Assembly (NCBI RefSeq): GCF_011297335.1 | Contig: NZ_JAAOTJ010000017.1 | Span: 1 to 64,000, forward strand | Origin: Catellatospora methionotrophica | Lineage (GTDB): Bacteria; Actinomycetota; Actinomycetes; Mycobacteriales; Micromonosporaceae | Direction: 5' to 3' | Length of the DNA stretch: 64,000 nucleotides | Shown here: in pieces, positions 1-8,443 of the stretch | Layout: every line of letters starts with the position of its first letter | Numbering within the stretch: position 1 is the stretch's first letter | Position numbers and translations under genes: made by a program | Notes under the pieces: model-generated | Told to the model about the DNA's origin: nothing | What the model saw: the letters and a program-made list of their open reading frames with translations, nothing else | Databases searched by the model: none

Positions 1-40
1 ACCCACCCCGCCCCGCCTCGCCCCCGGCCTGGCCACCTGC

Positions 41-103
41 CGCAACTCTTAAAGAGTCGCGGGCTCATGACGGCTTTGAGGCCGCGACTCTTCAAGAGTT
101 GCG
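41..103. repeat. 63-bp dispersed inverted element, copy 1
   Basis: Left arm 41-61 and right arm 83-103 are reverse complements over 21 bp with one mismatch (T to C at 93), around a 21-bp spacer (62-82). Each arm is itself a near-palindrome with core ACTCTTAAAGAGT (right: ACTCTTCAAGAGT). A C-rich stretch lies to the left (1-38) and a G-rich one to the right (104-133). It sits beyond the 3' end of the LPXTG protein gene. Three more copies are at 13118, 51409 and 62680. Function unknown. Confidence 0.9.
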
Positions 104-123
104 CGGGGGTGGTGGGGGATGGG

Positions 124-154
124 AAAAGGGCGGGTCCGGAGGACCCGCCCTTTT
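124..154 (-). terminator. Terminator of the LPXTG surface protein gene
   Basis: Perfect 14-bp arms (AAAAGGGCGGGTCC and its complement) close on a 3-base loop. The hairpin lies 17 bases past the stop codon at 171. On the minus strand it ends in a T run, and its A run would give T's on the other strand too, so it could work in both directions. Confidence 0.85.
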
Positions 155-170
155 CAGGTGATCAGTGTGG

Positions 171-1385
171 TCAGACCTCGGTCATGTTCAGGCGGCGGCG
201 GCGCGCCAGCATGAAGACGGCGAAGCCGATGGCCACCAGGGCCAGGCCCGAGATCACGAAGGTCGTGACGTTGGTGCCGGTCCGGGGGAGGGTCGGCGGG
301 GCGGAGGGGGAGACCGACGGCGACGGCGTCGGCGTCGGGCACTCCTTGGCCTCGGCCTGGTACTCGTCGATCTTGACGCCGTTCTCGAAGACCTCGATCT
401 TCGTGGCGGCGGCCTTCGGCACGGTCACCTTGACCGGGTCCTCGCCCGGCTGGATGGTGATCTTCTCGCTGGTGAAGCCGCCCGCGCCCTTGACCTCGAA
501 CACGGCCGCCTTGGTGGCGTCCTTGGCGTTCATCAGGGTGACGGTGGCGACGCCGGTGCAGTCCGAGGCGAACACGGCCGACGGCTTCGGCGCGTTCTTC
601 ACGCAGGTGCCCTCGAACGCGACGACGCGCGACTGGGTGTCGGCCGAGCCGGTCCAGTTCAGGCGGATCTTCAGGCGCGCAGCGGTGGCGTTGCCAGGCA
701 CGGCCTGGGTGGCCTGGACCGTGCCGCCGCCCGGGATGCTGACGTCGCCGTGCAGGCCGACCACGCTGGCCAGGTCGGTCAGCGGCTGCCAGTTGTCGGT
801 GCCGAACTCGATCGCCGAGAACTTCGGGTCGTTCGGGTTGGCGGCCTGGTTGATGATCGTGACCTTGGCCGGGTCGGTGTAGTGCTTGTTGATCGCGGCC
901 CAGGAGACCTTCCAGTTGCCGGTCTCGGTGTCACACGCGGCCTGACCGGTGAGGTCGGCCTTGTAGTTGCCGCACTCGGACTTGTCGAGGGCGATGTGGC
1001 CCGCGTTGGTCTGGGTGACGTTGTTGGTCCACTTGCCGAAGACGGTGAGGTCGGCGGTGGTGGTGTCCAGGCTGACGCGCTGCTCGCCGACGAGCTTGCC
1101 CAGCTTGTTACCGGTCTTGCCGGGCAGGGTGGCACCGTCGACGATGTTCGTGATCGCGGTGTCGGGCGACGACTTGTCGTCCACGACGTCGATCACGGCG
1201 CTCAACTTGGTGTCCCAGTTCTCGACGGTCCAAGTGATGATCCACTCGTTCGGCGTGCACTTCGCCTTGGCGGTGACCGTGGTGTGGTGCGCCTGGGCGG
1301 GGCTCGCCAGAACGGCGACGCCCGCGAGGCCGAGCAGCACACTGCCGGAGTAGGCGGCCAAGCGGTGCAGGAGGGGGCTCTTCAC
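171..1385 (-). CDS. LPXTG-anchored secreted cell-surface protein
   Basis: 404 residues, GTG start at 1385 with GGAG five bases upstream. Residues 1-32 form a Sec signal peptide ending AQA. The body is Thr/Val-rich and looks like beta-sandwich repeats. Next come a Pro/Ser/Thr wall-spanning stretch, LPRTG at 366-370, a hydrophobic helix and an RRRR tail. This is the classic sorting signal for a class E/C-type sortase, which would link the threonine to peptidoglycan or a pilin. No sortase gene is nearby. The body is not recognised; an adhesin or coat role is possible but unproven. A TAGGGT hexamer at 1443-1448 (minus strand) may be its -10 box. The gene is divergent from rsmD. Confidence 0.85.
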   Translation of the reverse strand: MKSPLLHRLAAYSGSVLLGLAGVAVLASPAQAHHTTVTAKAKCTPNEWIITWTVENWDTKLSAVIDVVDDKSSPDTAITNIVDGATLPGKTGNKLGKLVGEQRVSLDTTTADLTVFGKWTNNVTQTNAGHIALDKSECGNYKADLTGQAACDTETGNWKVSWAAINKHYTDPAKVTIINQAANPNDPKFSAIEFGTDNWQPLTDLASVVGLHGDVSIPGGGTVQATQAVPGNATAARLKIRLNWTGSADTQSRVVAFEGTCVKNAPKPSAVFASDCTGVATVTLMNAKDATKAAVFEVKGAGGFTSEKITIQPGEDPVKVTVPKAAATKIEVFENGVKIDEYQAEAKECPTPTPSPSVSPSAPPTLPRTGTNVTTFVISGLALVAIGFAVFMLARRRRLNMTEV

Positions 1386-1614
1386 ACGTGCTCCAGTTCG
1401 GGGTGTGTGGGACGAGAGGTGAAGCTGTGAAGCGACCGCCTGACCCTAGTGAAGCCCCATCCGGGGTACGAAGTGCTCAGAGTGCAGTTAAAGGAACCGT
1501 TGCCGAATCGTTATCGCATTTGCGAGAAGGGCTTCCCGACGGTGGCGCTGCGCGCATGAACAGGTGAACAAGCGTCACCAAGAGGACGACGGCGACCGTC
1601 GCACGGCCATGCCG

Positions 1615-1620
1615 TAGCGT
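1615..1620 (+). promoter_or_regulatory. -10 box (TAGCGT) for leaderless rsmD
   Basis: The hexamer TAGCGT ends seven bases before the GTG at 1628. There is no Shine-Dalgarno sequence, so transcription probably starts at or next to the start codon. Confidence 0.5.
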
Positions 1621-1627
1621 CGTGATC

Positions 1628-2224
1628 GTGACCAGGATTGTGGCCGGCCGGTACGGCGGGCGACGGCTGACCGCCCCGACCGGCCGCGACACCCGGCCCA
1701 CGTCCGATCGCGTACGCGAGGCGCTGTTCTCGGCCCTGGAAGCCATGACGGAGCTGTCCGGCGCGCGGGTGCTGGACCTGTTCGCGGGCTCCGGCGCGGT
1801 CGGGCTGGAGGCGCTGTCGCGCGGGGCGTCGCACGTGCTGCTGGTGGAGTCCGACGCCAAGGCCGTCCGGGTGATCCGGGAGAACATCGCCGTGCTCGGC
1901 GCGGGGAACGCGGCCCGGGTGGCGGCGGGCAAGGCGGCGACGGTGCTGGCGGCGGGCCCGGCCGACGGGGCATACGACATCGTCTTCGTCGATCCGCCGT
2001 ACGCGCTGGGCGAGGACGACCTCACCGCGGTGCTGGCCGGGCTCGCCGGCAACGGCTGGCTGGCCGAGGACGCGGTGCTGGTCGTGGAGCGCTCCAGCCG
2101 GTCCCCGGAACCCGGCTGGGTGCAGGGCGTCACTGGGCAACGCTGCCGCCGTTACGGCGAGACCGCCCTTTGGTACGGTCGCGCCGTTGCGCAGAGTGGC
2201 GGAGCGGTCTTACCGGAAGGGTGA
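1628..2224 (+). CDS. rsmD: 16S rRNA m2G966 methyltransferase RsmD
   Basis: About 198 residues. It methylates N2 of G966 in 16S rRNA using SAM. The SAM-binding motif DLFAGSGAVGLEAL and the catalytic DPPY (in VFVDPPYALG) are both present, so the Rossmann methyltransferase fold is complete. GTG at 1622 would add two residues. GTG at 1628 is preferred because it gives the family N-terminus MTRIVAGRYGG and lies seven bases after a TAGCGT -10 box. coaD follows at once, as in most actinobacteria and many firmicutes. Confidence 0.93.
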   Translation: MTRIVAGRYGGRRLTAPTGRDTRPTSDRVREALFSALEAMTELSGARVLDLFAGSGAVGLEALSRGASHVLLVESDAKAVRVIRENIAVLGAGNAARVAAGKAATVLAAGPADGAYDIVFVDPPYALGEDDLTAVLAGLAGNGWLAEDAVLVVERSSRSPEPGWVQGVTGQRCRRYGETALWYGRAVAQSGGAVLPEG

Positions 2225-2231
2225 GCAGCTA

Positions 2232-2720
2232 GTGAGGCGTGCGGTCTGTCCCGGGTCCTTCGACCCGGTCACCCGGGGGCATCTGGACATCATCGATCGG
2301 TCGTCGCGGCTGTTCGACGAGGTGATCATCGCGGTTCTGGTCAACCAGACGAAGCAGGGCTTGTTCTCCATCGCCGAGCGCATCGAGATCCTGCGCGAGG
2401 TCACCAAGAACCTGCCCAACGTACGGGTCGAGTCGTTCCAGGGGCTGCTGGTGGACTACTGCCGGGACAACGACGCCCAGGTCGTGGTCAAGGGCATCCG
2501 CGCGGTCAGCGACTTCGACTACGAGCTGCAGATGGCGCAGATGAACATCGGCCTGTCCGGGGTGGAGACCCTGTTCATGCCGACCAACCCGCTGTACTCG
2601 TTCGTGGCGTCCAGCCTGGTCAAGGAGATCGCCAAGTGGGGAGGCGAGGTCTCCTCCTTCGTCCCCGAGTTGGTCGAACGGCGTCTGCTGGAGAAGTTCC
2701 GGGACGTCGGAACCGACTGA
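2232..2720 (+). CDS. coaD: Phosphopantetheine adenylyltransferase CoaD
   Basis: 162 residues from GTG at 2232. It joins 4'-phosphopantetheine and ATP to make dephospho-CoA, the fourth step of CoA synthesis, as a cytoplasmic hexamer. The N-terminal CPGSFDPVTRGHLDI holds the nucleotidyltransferase T/HxGH motif (here RGHLDI). The C-terminal YSFVASSLVKEIA is the family ISSTxVR-type motif. The GTG at 2232 matches the family N-terminus (MRRAVCPGS) and follows AAGGG. An earlier ATG at 2187 would overlap rsmD by 38 bases and add residues not found in the family. Confidence 0.95.
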   Translation: MRRAVCPGSFDPVTRGHLDIIDRSSRLFDEVIIAVLVNQTKQGLFSIAERIEILREVTKNLPNVRVESFQGLLVDYCRDNDAQVVVKGIRAVSDFDYELQMAQMNIGLSGVETLFMPTNPLYSFVASSLVKEIAKWGGEVSSFVPELVERRLLEKFRDVGTD

Positions 2721-2830
2721 ACCGCAGGTCCGTCGCGGCGACGCGCCGCAGGGGTCCCCGGTCTCCCGTGCGGGTGGACGGGGGACGCATCATGGTGTGG
2801 ACAACAACGCTGGACAAGGAGTGACCGTCG

Positions 2831-3325
2831 GTGGACCCACTCGACCGTATTGACGACATCATCGCGCTGGTGGAAGCCGCGCGATCGGTGCCGATGTCGC
2901 GTAACTGCATGGTCGACCGCGGTGAGCTGATCGGCGCGCTGGACCAGCTCCGGGCAGAGTTGCCCGGCGAGCTGCGGCGCTCCGCCGCGCTGCTGGAGGA
3001 GCGGGACAAGATCCTCGACTCCGGCCGGCGCGAGGCGGACCGGATCATCCACGAGGGTGAGCAGGAACACGCCCGGCTCGTCTCGGTGAACGAGATCACG
3101 GTCTCGGCCGAGCACGAGGGCTCCCGCATCGTCGGCGACGCCCGCGCCGAGGCGCAGCGGCTGCGCGAGGAGGTCGACGAGTACGTCGACACCGCGCTGG
3201 GCAATTTCGAGCAGTTCCTCACGCGCGCGCTGGCCTCCATCGAGCGCGGCCGGGACAAGATGCACGCGCTGCGCGAGATCGGCTCGTTCGTCCCCGGCGA
3301 CGACGACCGCCCCCTCCCCTTCTGA
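2831..3325 (+). CDS. SepIVA/DivIVA-like coiled-coil division protein
   Basis: 164 residues from GTG at 2831, with AAGGAG nine bases upstream. The N-terminus (DPLDRIDDIIALVEAA) and the long charged coiled coil resemble DivIVA-type and ATP-synthase-b-like proteins. The location just before the DUF177-rpmF-rnc cluster matches mycobacterial Rv2927c/SepIVA, an essential septation factor. The present protein is shorter than the mycobacterial one (about 240 residues). A role at the septum or in polar growth is inferred from position and fold type only. No membrane segment is seen. Confidence 0.7.
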   Translation: MDPLDRIDDIIALVEAARSVPMSRNCMVDRGELIGALDQLRAELPGELRRSAALLEERDKILDSGRREADRIIHEGEQEHARLVSVNEITVSAEHEGSRIVGDARAEAQRLREEVDEYVDTALGNFEQFLTRALASIERGRDKMHALREIGSFVPGDDDRPLPF

Positions 3326-3355
3326 GTCATGCGGATCCCGGTACGCGGCCTCCAT

Positions 3356-3390
3356 CGGTGTCATCCTGCGCTTCGCTCCGGATGACACCG
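3356..3390 (+). terminator. Hairpin after the SepIVA-like gene
   Basis: Arms CGGTGTCATCC and GGATGACACCG (11 bp, perfect) flank a 13-base loop, 30 bases after the stop codon. There is no T run, which is common for actinobacterial terminators. Confidence 0.6.
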
Positions 3391-3526
3391 AGCGGCCGCT
3401 CGACGGGCTCCTGGGGCGCACTACCGCGCCGACAGTGGTGGCGGTTCGACGGCGGCCTGTCGCTTCAGGTAATCTTCTACGTCGGCCTGCGATAACGGCC
3501 TCCATCTACCTGCTCAGTGAAAGCTC

Positions 3527-4117
3527 ATGCCTGCACACTCGATGAAACACCTCGACCCGCGCGCGCCGCTCGTCCTCGACACTCGGGACCTGCCGCGAGG
3601 CGCGGGAGCGATGCGTACCCTCCATCGGGTGGTGCCGGCCCCCGCCGAGCTGGGTCTCCAGCTGATCGGGGTGCCCGAGGGCGCGGATCTGACACTGGAC
3701 CTGCGGCTGGAGTCGGTGACCGAAGGCGTGCTCGTCTCCGGGACGGTCTCCGGCGACGTGGTGGGCGAGTGCGGCCGCTGCCTCACCGACATCGGTGAGT
3801 CGCTGGTCGTCCCGATCCAGGAACTGTTCGCGTACGAGGACAGCGCCACGGACGAGACCACGGACGAGTACGAGGTGGGACGCCTCCAGGACGACATGAT
3901 CGACCTGGAGCCGTCGCTGCGGGACGCGGTGGTGCTGGCGTTGCCGGTCAATCCGGTGTGCCGAGAGGACTGCCCAGGGCTGTGCCCCGGCTGCGGGGTG
4001 CGCTGGGACGATTTGCCCGAGGGTCACACCCACGAGCAGCTCGACCCTCGCTGGGCGAAGTTGGGCAAGCTGACCGGCTCTTCAGGGCCGGACGAGCCGG
4101 CTGAGCCGGCGCCCTAG
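3527..4117 (+). CDS. yceD: YceD/DUF177 family 23S rRNA accumulation protein
   Basis: 196 residues. Members of this family affect accumulation of 23S rRNA and large-subunit proteins in bacteria and plastids; the biochemical activity is not settled. CGRC (near residues 87-90) and the cluster CREDCPGLCPGC near 145-156 form a probable zinc-binding set typical of the actinobacterial branch. The C-terminus ends in an acidic PDEPAEPAP tail. It is followed by rpmF and rnc, the usual partners. ATG at 3527 is used; ATG at 3542 (MKHLDPR) is an equally possible start. Confidence 0.88.
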   Translation: MPAHSMKHLDPRAPLVLDTRDLPRGAGAMRTLHRVVPAPAELGLQLIGVPEGADLTLDLRLESVTEGVLVSGTVSGDVVGECGRCLTDIGESLVVPIQELFAYEDSATDETTDEYEVGRLQDDMIDLEPSLRDAVVLALPVNPVCREDCPGLCPGCGVRWDDLPEGHTHEQLDPRWAKLGKLTGSSGPDEPAEPAP

Positions 4118-4231
4118 ATCGGCCGCTGCCTGCCGCGTTCAGCGCGGTGGGGGCCGAGACCCGGGTACGACGGCTGCGGCCGTACCGAGATAATGGTCGG
4201 CGACCGCCGACTACTACTGAGGAGTAAGACA

Positions 4232-4405
4232 GTGGCAGTCCCGAAGCGCAAGATGTCGCGCAGCAACACCCGTCACCGCCGGGCGCAGTGGAAGGCGACC
4301 GTGGTCGCGACCGTGGCCTGCCCGCAGTGCAAGTCGGCCAAGCTGCCGCACGCCGCGTGCAGCGTGTGCGGCACCTACAACGGCCGCCAGGTTCTCGAGG
4401 TCTGA
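4232..4405 (+). CDS. rpmF: 50S ribosomal protein bL32
   Basis: 57 residues from GTG at 4232, giving MAVPKRKMSRSNTRHRRAQW, the standard bL32 N-terminus. GAGGAG lies 8 bases upstream. Two CxxC pairs (CPQC and CSVC) form a zinc ribbon, so this is the zinc-dependent (C+) form. Actinobacteria often carry a second, zinc-free copy under Zur control elsewhere. A GATAAT -10-like hexamer at 4187-4192 and a small hairpin precede the ribosome site. It is probably co-transcribed with rnc. Confidence 0.96.
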   Translation: MAVPKRKMSRSNTRHRRAQWKATVVATVACPQCKSAKLPHAACSVCGTYNGRQVLEV

Positions 4406-4526
4406 GTCTCAGGCGATCCCGGTGTGTCCGGGAAGCTGTGAAACGTCACGTCGCCGGCTGGTCACCGCCAGCCGGCGACGTCGCCGTACCTGTGCTGCCC
4501 CTCAGCCGCCGGGAGGGGAGTGAGTG

Positions 4527-5300
4527 ATGGCCTCGAAGCCGTCGCAGGACACGCGAGCCGCAGAGCGGTCCGCGCAGGCCGCCGCGTCCGATCTCGCCGC
4601 GGCCTTCGGCGTGACGCTCGAACCTGAGCTGCTGGAACGGGCGCTGACCCACCGGTCGTACGCGTACGAGCACGGTGGTCTGCCGACCAACGAGCGGCTG
4701 GAGTTCCTCGGCGACTCGGTGCTCGGCGTCGTCATCACCGCCTCGCTGTACAACGCGCACCCCGACCTGCCCGAGGGTCGGCTGGCGAAGCTGCGGGCCA
4801 GCGTCGTGAACTCGCGCGCCCTGGCCGGGGTAGCCCGCTCGCTGGGCAACGCCGGCATCGGCCCGCACCTGCTGCTGGGTAAGGGCGAGGAGACCACCGG
4901 CGGGCGTGACAAGGAGTCGATCCTCGCCGACACGCTCGAGGCGCTGCTGGGCGCGATCTACCTCGAGCACGGCATGGAACGGGCCGCCGAGGTCGTCCGC
5001 GCGCTGTTCGACCCGCTGATGGCGGAGTCCGCGCGCCGGGGCGCGTCCCTGGACTGGAAGACCAGCCTGCAGGAGCTGACCTCCGCGCACGGCTGGGGCG
5101 TGCCCGAGTACGCCATCGAGGAGCAGGGCCCCGACCACGCCAAGATGTTCACCGCCTGGGCGGTCGTCGGCGGCGAGCGTTTCGGCGGGGTCACCGGCCG
5201 CACCAAGAAGGACGCCGAGCAGCGGGCCGCGGAGGACGCCTGGCAGGTGCTGTCGCACCGGGCCGTGGACACCTCCCACCCGGAGGCCCGCGAGGCCTAG
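4527..5300 (+). CDS. rnc: Ribonuclease III
   Basis: 257 residues. It cuts double-stranded RNA, processing the 30S rRNA precursor and some mRNAs. The signature [13 protein letters not shown] is present, and the second acidic pair lies in [13 protein letters not shown]. The C-terminal third (from about residue 170) is a double-stranded RNA-binding domain beginning [16 protein letters not shown] pair occurs at 4524/4527; the ATG fits the spacing from the GGGAGGGGAG ribosome site. mutM starts 15 bases after the stop, so the two are likely one transcript. Confidence 0.95.
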   Translation: MASKPSQDTRAAERSAQAAASDLAAAFGVTLEPELLERALTHRSYAYEHGGLPTNERLEFLGDSVLGVVITASLYNAHPDLPEGRLAKLRASVVNSRALAGVARSLGNAGIGPHLLLGKGEETTGGRDKESILADTLEALLGAIYLEHGMERAAEVVRALFDPLMAESARRGASLDWKTSLQELTSAHGWGVPEYAIEEQGPDHAKMFTAWAVVGGERFGGVTGRTKKDAEQRAAEDAWQVLSHRAVDTSHPEAREA

Positions 5301-5315
5301 AGGGAGGCTGGAGCG

Positions 5316-6173
5316 ATGCCTGAGTTGCCCGAGGTCGAGACGGTCCGCAGCGGGCTGGCCCGCTGGGTGGTCGGCCGCACCATCGCCACCGTCGAGGTGC
5401 GGCACCCGCGCGCGGTGCGCCGCCACCCGGCCGGGGCGCAGGACTTCGCCGACGTGCTGGCCGGGCGGACGATCACCGAGGCCCGGCGGCGGGGCAAGTA
5501 CCTGTGGCTGCCGCTGGACAGCGGGGACGCGGTCGTCGGCCACCTCGGCATGTCCGGCCAGTTGCTGGTGCAGCCCGCCGAGACGGCCGAGGAGAAGCAC
5601 CTGCACATCCGGTTCGACTTCACCGACGGCGGCCCCCAGCTGCGCTTCGTCGACCAGCGTACGTTCGGCGGGCTGGCCGTCTCGCCCGGTGGCGCGACGC
5701 TGCCCGCGGAGATCGCGCACATCGCCCTGGACCCGATGGACGACGCCTTCGTCGCGGCGGACTTCCTGGCCGCGCTGCGGCGCAGGCGCACCGCGGTCAA
5801 GCGGGCCCTGCTCGACCAGACGCTGATCTCGGGGGTCGGCAACATCTACGCCGACGAGGCGCTGTGGCGGGCGAGACTGCACGGTGAGCGACCCAGCGAC
5901 GAGCTGACCAAACCGGCCGCCGCGCGCCTGCTGGGGCACGTACGCGACGTGCTCGGCGAGGCGATCGAGGTCGGCGGCACCACGTTCGACGCGCTGTACG
6001 TCAACGTCAACGGCGAGTCGGGCTACTTCGAACGCTCGCTCAACGCGTACGGGCGCGAGGGCGAGCCGTGTACGCGGTGCGGCTCGCCGATCCGGCGCGA
6101 GCAGTTCATGAACCGCTCGTCGTTCTCCTGCCCGCGCTGCCAGCCCCGCCCGCGCGTGGTCGGCCGGGCCTGA
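5316..6173 (+). CDS. mutM: Formamidopyrimidine-DNA glycosylase
   Basis: 285 residues. This bifunctional base-excision enzyme removes 8-oxoguanine and formamidopyrimidines and nicks the AP site. The mature N-terminus [13 protein letters not shown] carries the catalytic proline and Glu. The C-terminus has the CTRCGSPI...CPRC zinc finger that grips DNA. GGAGGCTGGAG precedes the ATG. It is the last gene of the yceD-rpmF-rnc-mutM run. It converges with the GH114-like gene with only three bases between the stop codons. Confidence 0.95.
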   Translation: MPELPEVETVRSGLARWVVGRTIATVEVRHPRAVRRHPAGAQDFADVLAGRTITEARRRGKYLWLPLDSGDAVVGHLGMSGQLLVQPAETAEEKHLHIRFDFTDGGPQLRFVDQRTFGGLAVSPGGATLPAEIAHIALDPMDDAFVAADFLAALRRRRTAVKRALLDQTLISGVGNIYADEALWRARLHGERPSDELTKPAAARLLGHVRDVLGEAIEVGGTTFDALYVNVNGESGYFERSLNAYGREGEPCTRCGSPIRREQFMNRSSFSCPRCQPRPRVVGRA

Positions 6174-6176
6174 CCC

Positions 6177-6758
6177 TCAGCCCGGCGGCCGGTCGGGGGA
6201 GGCGGGCACGGTCAGGTCGGCGTCGGGGTGTACGGCATCGAGCAGGCCGACCGGCAGCGACAGCCGGTGCGCCTGGATGACGAGCTCGTCGACGACGCCG
6301 GCCGGGGCACCGGCCAGTTGGTCGAGTGCGGCGGCGTCGAAGCCCTTGTCCCGGCACAGCCGGAGCCGGTCGGTCAGGATCGGCGTGATCCGGGTGCGCA
6401 GCGCCGCCTCGGGGGAGTCCCAGCGCACCCGCCCGGCCTGGTCGGTCAGCTCGGCGGGGAAGCGCGCGGCGTCGGGCCGGTCGCGCTCGACCTCGGCCAG
6501 CGGGAGGTAGCAGACCGCGCGGCGGCGGGCCCGGTGCAGGTCCTCGACGGTGGACGCGGCGGTGGTGAAGCCGTCGAGCACGTACACGTCGGCAGCGGTG
6601 GACCGGGGCGGCGCGGTCAGCGACCACTGCCAGTGCAACCGCTCGGGCATGGCGGCCGGGGGCGGGGCGTCGTACCAGTGCGACGGCCGGGCCGGTGTGG
6701 CGCAGGCGACGCAGCCCAGCACGACCATCGCGCTGACCGGCAGGCGTACCCGGCGCAC
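6177..6758 (-). CDS. Short GH114-like (TM1410-type) lipoprotein
   Basis: 193 residues from GTG at 6758, two bases after the stop of the upstream gene, so translation is probably coupled. The N-terminus has a hydrophobic segment and VVLGC, a lipobox-like end with Cys16. The body (WQWSLT...ADVYVLDGF...AVCYLPLAEVE...KGFDAAALDQLAG) follows the first half of GH114 endo-alpha-1,4-polygalactosaminidases. The family's later EPDN-type acidic segment is missing or replaced, and the protein is about 90 residues short. It may be a catalytically dead or divergent member. Its partner is a spherulin-4-like protein. Confidence 0.7.
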   Translation of the reverse strand: MRRVRLPVSAMVVLGCVACATPARPSHWYDAPPPAAMPERLHWQWSLTAPPRSTAADVYVLDGFTTAASTVEDLHRARRRAVCYLPLAEVERDRPDAARFPAELTDQAGRVRWDSPEAALRTRITPILTDRLRLCRDKGFDAAALDQLAGAPAGVVDELVIQAHRLSLPVGLLDAVHPDADLTVPASPDRPPG

Positions 6759-6760
6759 GG

Positions 6761-7387
6761 CTAGACCGGCACCGGCACGACCGTGGACGCGCCGTGGATC
6801 GAGGCCTCGTGAGTGGCCAGGCCGAACCGTGCGCCACGTCCGCGCATCAGCTCGTGGCAGGCGGCGATCTGGTCCAGCGGCACCGAGTGCACCAGGTGCG
6901 CGTCGCCGGGGCGTACGCCGGACTCGGTGCCGTGCCGGTAGCGGTCCCACGGGCCCTCGTAGGTGCACAGGACCGCGCCCAGCCCCCGGTAGATCGAGTC
7001 GGTGGGGCGGCCGGGGTTCACCAGCAGCGTGTCGAAGCCGATGCGGCGGGCGGCGCGCACCGCGACGGCGACCGGTCCGATCGAGTACGGGCTGGTCGGG
7101 GCCTGGTCGAAGAACACGCCCCGGACCGGGTAACCGGCCCAGCGGCCGAGTTCGGCCCGCACCTGCTCGGCCGGGCGCGCGCCGAAGGCGAGGTCGACGT
7201 AGCCGAGCAGGCCCGCTCCGGCGCGGACCAGCCGGGTGGTCGCTGCAGTCCAGGTCGGGTCGAGCCCGCTGCCGGGCCCGGCGTCGATGTTGAGCAGGAC
7301 GGTGGCGCCGACGCCGGCAGCCTCGATCGTCGCCCACAGCTCCGGGTTCAGCTGGGGGTGTGCGGAAAGTGTCAGCAGGGGGGTCAC
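6761..7387 (-). CDS. Spherulin-4 (GH135-like) family protein
   Basis: 208 residues from a GTG at 7387. The TIM-barrel-like pattern LLNIDAGPGSGLDPTW, AGLLGYVDLAFGARP and GVFFDQAP matches spherulation-specific family 4, which contains fungal Sph3 (GH135), a hydrolase of N-acetylgalactosamine-rich polysaccharide. The usual acidic pair after GIFF is DE; here it is DQ, which could weaken catalysis. No signal peptide is visible, so the protein may be cytoplasmic or its start may be mis-set. It lies 78 bases downstream of the CAP gene and two bases before the GH114-like gene. Confidence 0.75.
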   Translation of the reverse strand: MTPLLTLSAHPQLNPELWATIEAAGVGATVLLNIDAGPGSGLDPTWTAATTRLVRAGAGLLGYVDLAFGARPAEQVRAELGRWAGYPVRGVFFDQAPTSPYSIGPVAVAVRAARRIGFDTLLVNPGRPTDSIYRGLGAVLCTYEGPWDRYRHGTESGVRPGDAHLVHSVPLDQIAACHELMRGRGARFGLATHEASIHGASTVVPVPV

Positions 7388-7465
7388 ACCCGTTCAACGA
7401 CCGGTGTCGGCGGCTCGCGACTACCCGCAGGTGACTGTCGGCTAGCTGACCGCCCCGTCCCGCGA

Positions 7466-8206
7466 CTACTCGCGGCCGAACTCCTGGGTCCAGTACGCCG
7501 TGCGCCCGCGGTAGGCCAGGCCCACGCCGGTCGCCCGCGCGTCGCAGTTGAGGATGTTGCTGCGATGCCCCGAACTGTCCATCCACGCGTCGACGACGGC
7601 CTGGGCGGTCGAGTAGCCGTACGCGATGTTCTCCCCGGCTGCCTCGCGGCGGGGATATCCGGTGGCGGCGAGGCGGTCGACGAAGGTGCTGTCGTTGCGG
7701 CCGGTGTGGCTGAAGTAGTTCTGGCGCGCCATGTCGGCGCTGTGGCGGCGGGCCGCGACGGCCATCCGGGGGTCGGCGCGCAGCCGGCGGCAGCCCTCCC
7801 GCTCCCGCTCCCGATTGATCAGGAGGGCGACCTGGTTCTCCATCGTGGTGATCCGGTCGGCCTCGGGACTCGTACGCGGTTTGGCCCGCGCGTCGACAGG
7901 ACGGCCCACGGCCGGTGCACTCGGCCCGGCGGCGACCGGTGCGACAGGCGCGGGTCTCGACGCCGGTGGGGTGATCCGCGATGACGCTGTGTCACCGGAA
8001 AGGGAGACGGCGGCGTCACCCGAATCGGTGACGTGCTGGACGTCCGCGGCGGCGGAAGCGCCGGGCGCGGCGGAGACGACGACCGATCCGTCCAAGGTCA
8101 TCGCGCCACCGAGCAGGGCGGCGACCAGCGCACCCGCGCCGAGGAGCGCGGGCCGCCACCGCAGGGGCGCACGATGCCGGCCGTGGTAACGGCCACGAGG
8201 TGCCAC
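7466..8206 (-). CDS. Secreted/membrane-tethered CAP (SCP/PR-1) domain protein
   Basis: 246 residues. A basic N-terminus is followed by a hydrophobic segment (about 18-36), a low-complexity Ala/Pro/Ser linker to about residue 115, and a CAP domain. The CAP domain has the expected RHSADMA, AGENIAYGY and SSGHRSNILN motifs and ends WTQEFG. Bacterial CAP proteins of this YkwD type are exported; their chemistry is unclear. The start is GTG at 8206, six bases after a TAGCGT box, so it is probably leaderless. The two polysaccharide-hydrolase-like genes follow on the same strand. Confidence 0.85.
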   Translation of the reverse strand: MAPRGRYHGRHRAPLRWRPALLGAGALVAALLGGAMTLDGSVVVSAAPGASAAADVQHVTDSGDAAVSLSGDTASSRITPPASRPAPVAPVAAGPSAPAVGRPVDARAKPRTSPEADRITTMENQVALLINREREREGCRRLRADPRMAVAARRHSADMARQNYFSHTGRNDSTFVDRLAATGYPRREAAGENIAYGYSTAQAVVDAWMDSSGHRSNILNCDARATGVGLAYRGRTAYWTQEFGRE

Positions 8207-8212
8207 GCCCTG

Positions 8213-8218
8213 ACGCTA
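8213..8218 (-). promoter_or_regulatory. -10 box (TAGCGT) for the CAP gene
   Basis: On the minus strand TAGCGT is followed by six bases and the GTG start at 8206. No ribosome-binding site lies between them. Confidence 0.5.
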
Positions 8219-8443
8219 GCAAGTCCGAACGATTTGTACTGTCGAGACACCTTTTGTGATGTGTGAGCCAGGGCAACTTGACGTGACGGTCGTATCGGCG
8301 GACTATGGATACGTCGCCAGTCGCGCCCGACCGCGCTCGCCAGCCATATTCGGAGAAACATTCCGGATGGCCCGGGCCGGGAGTCGCGAATAACTGGGCG
8401 CGCGTTTGGCCGGCGAACCGGCAGCGCTTCACAAGGAGACGAT

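Noticed and set aside
41-103. The 63-bp elements as CRISPR repeats
   Set aside because: Copies are single, kilobases apart and arms are inverted rather than direct. No cas genes are present.
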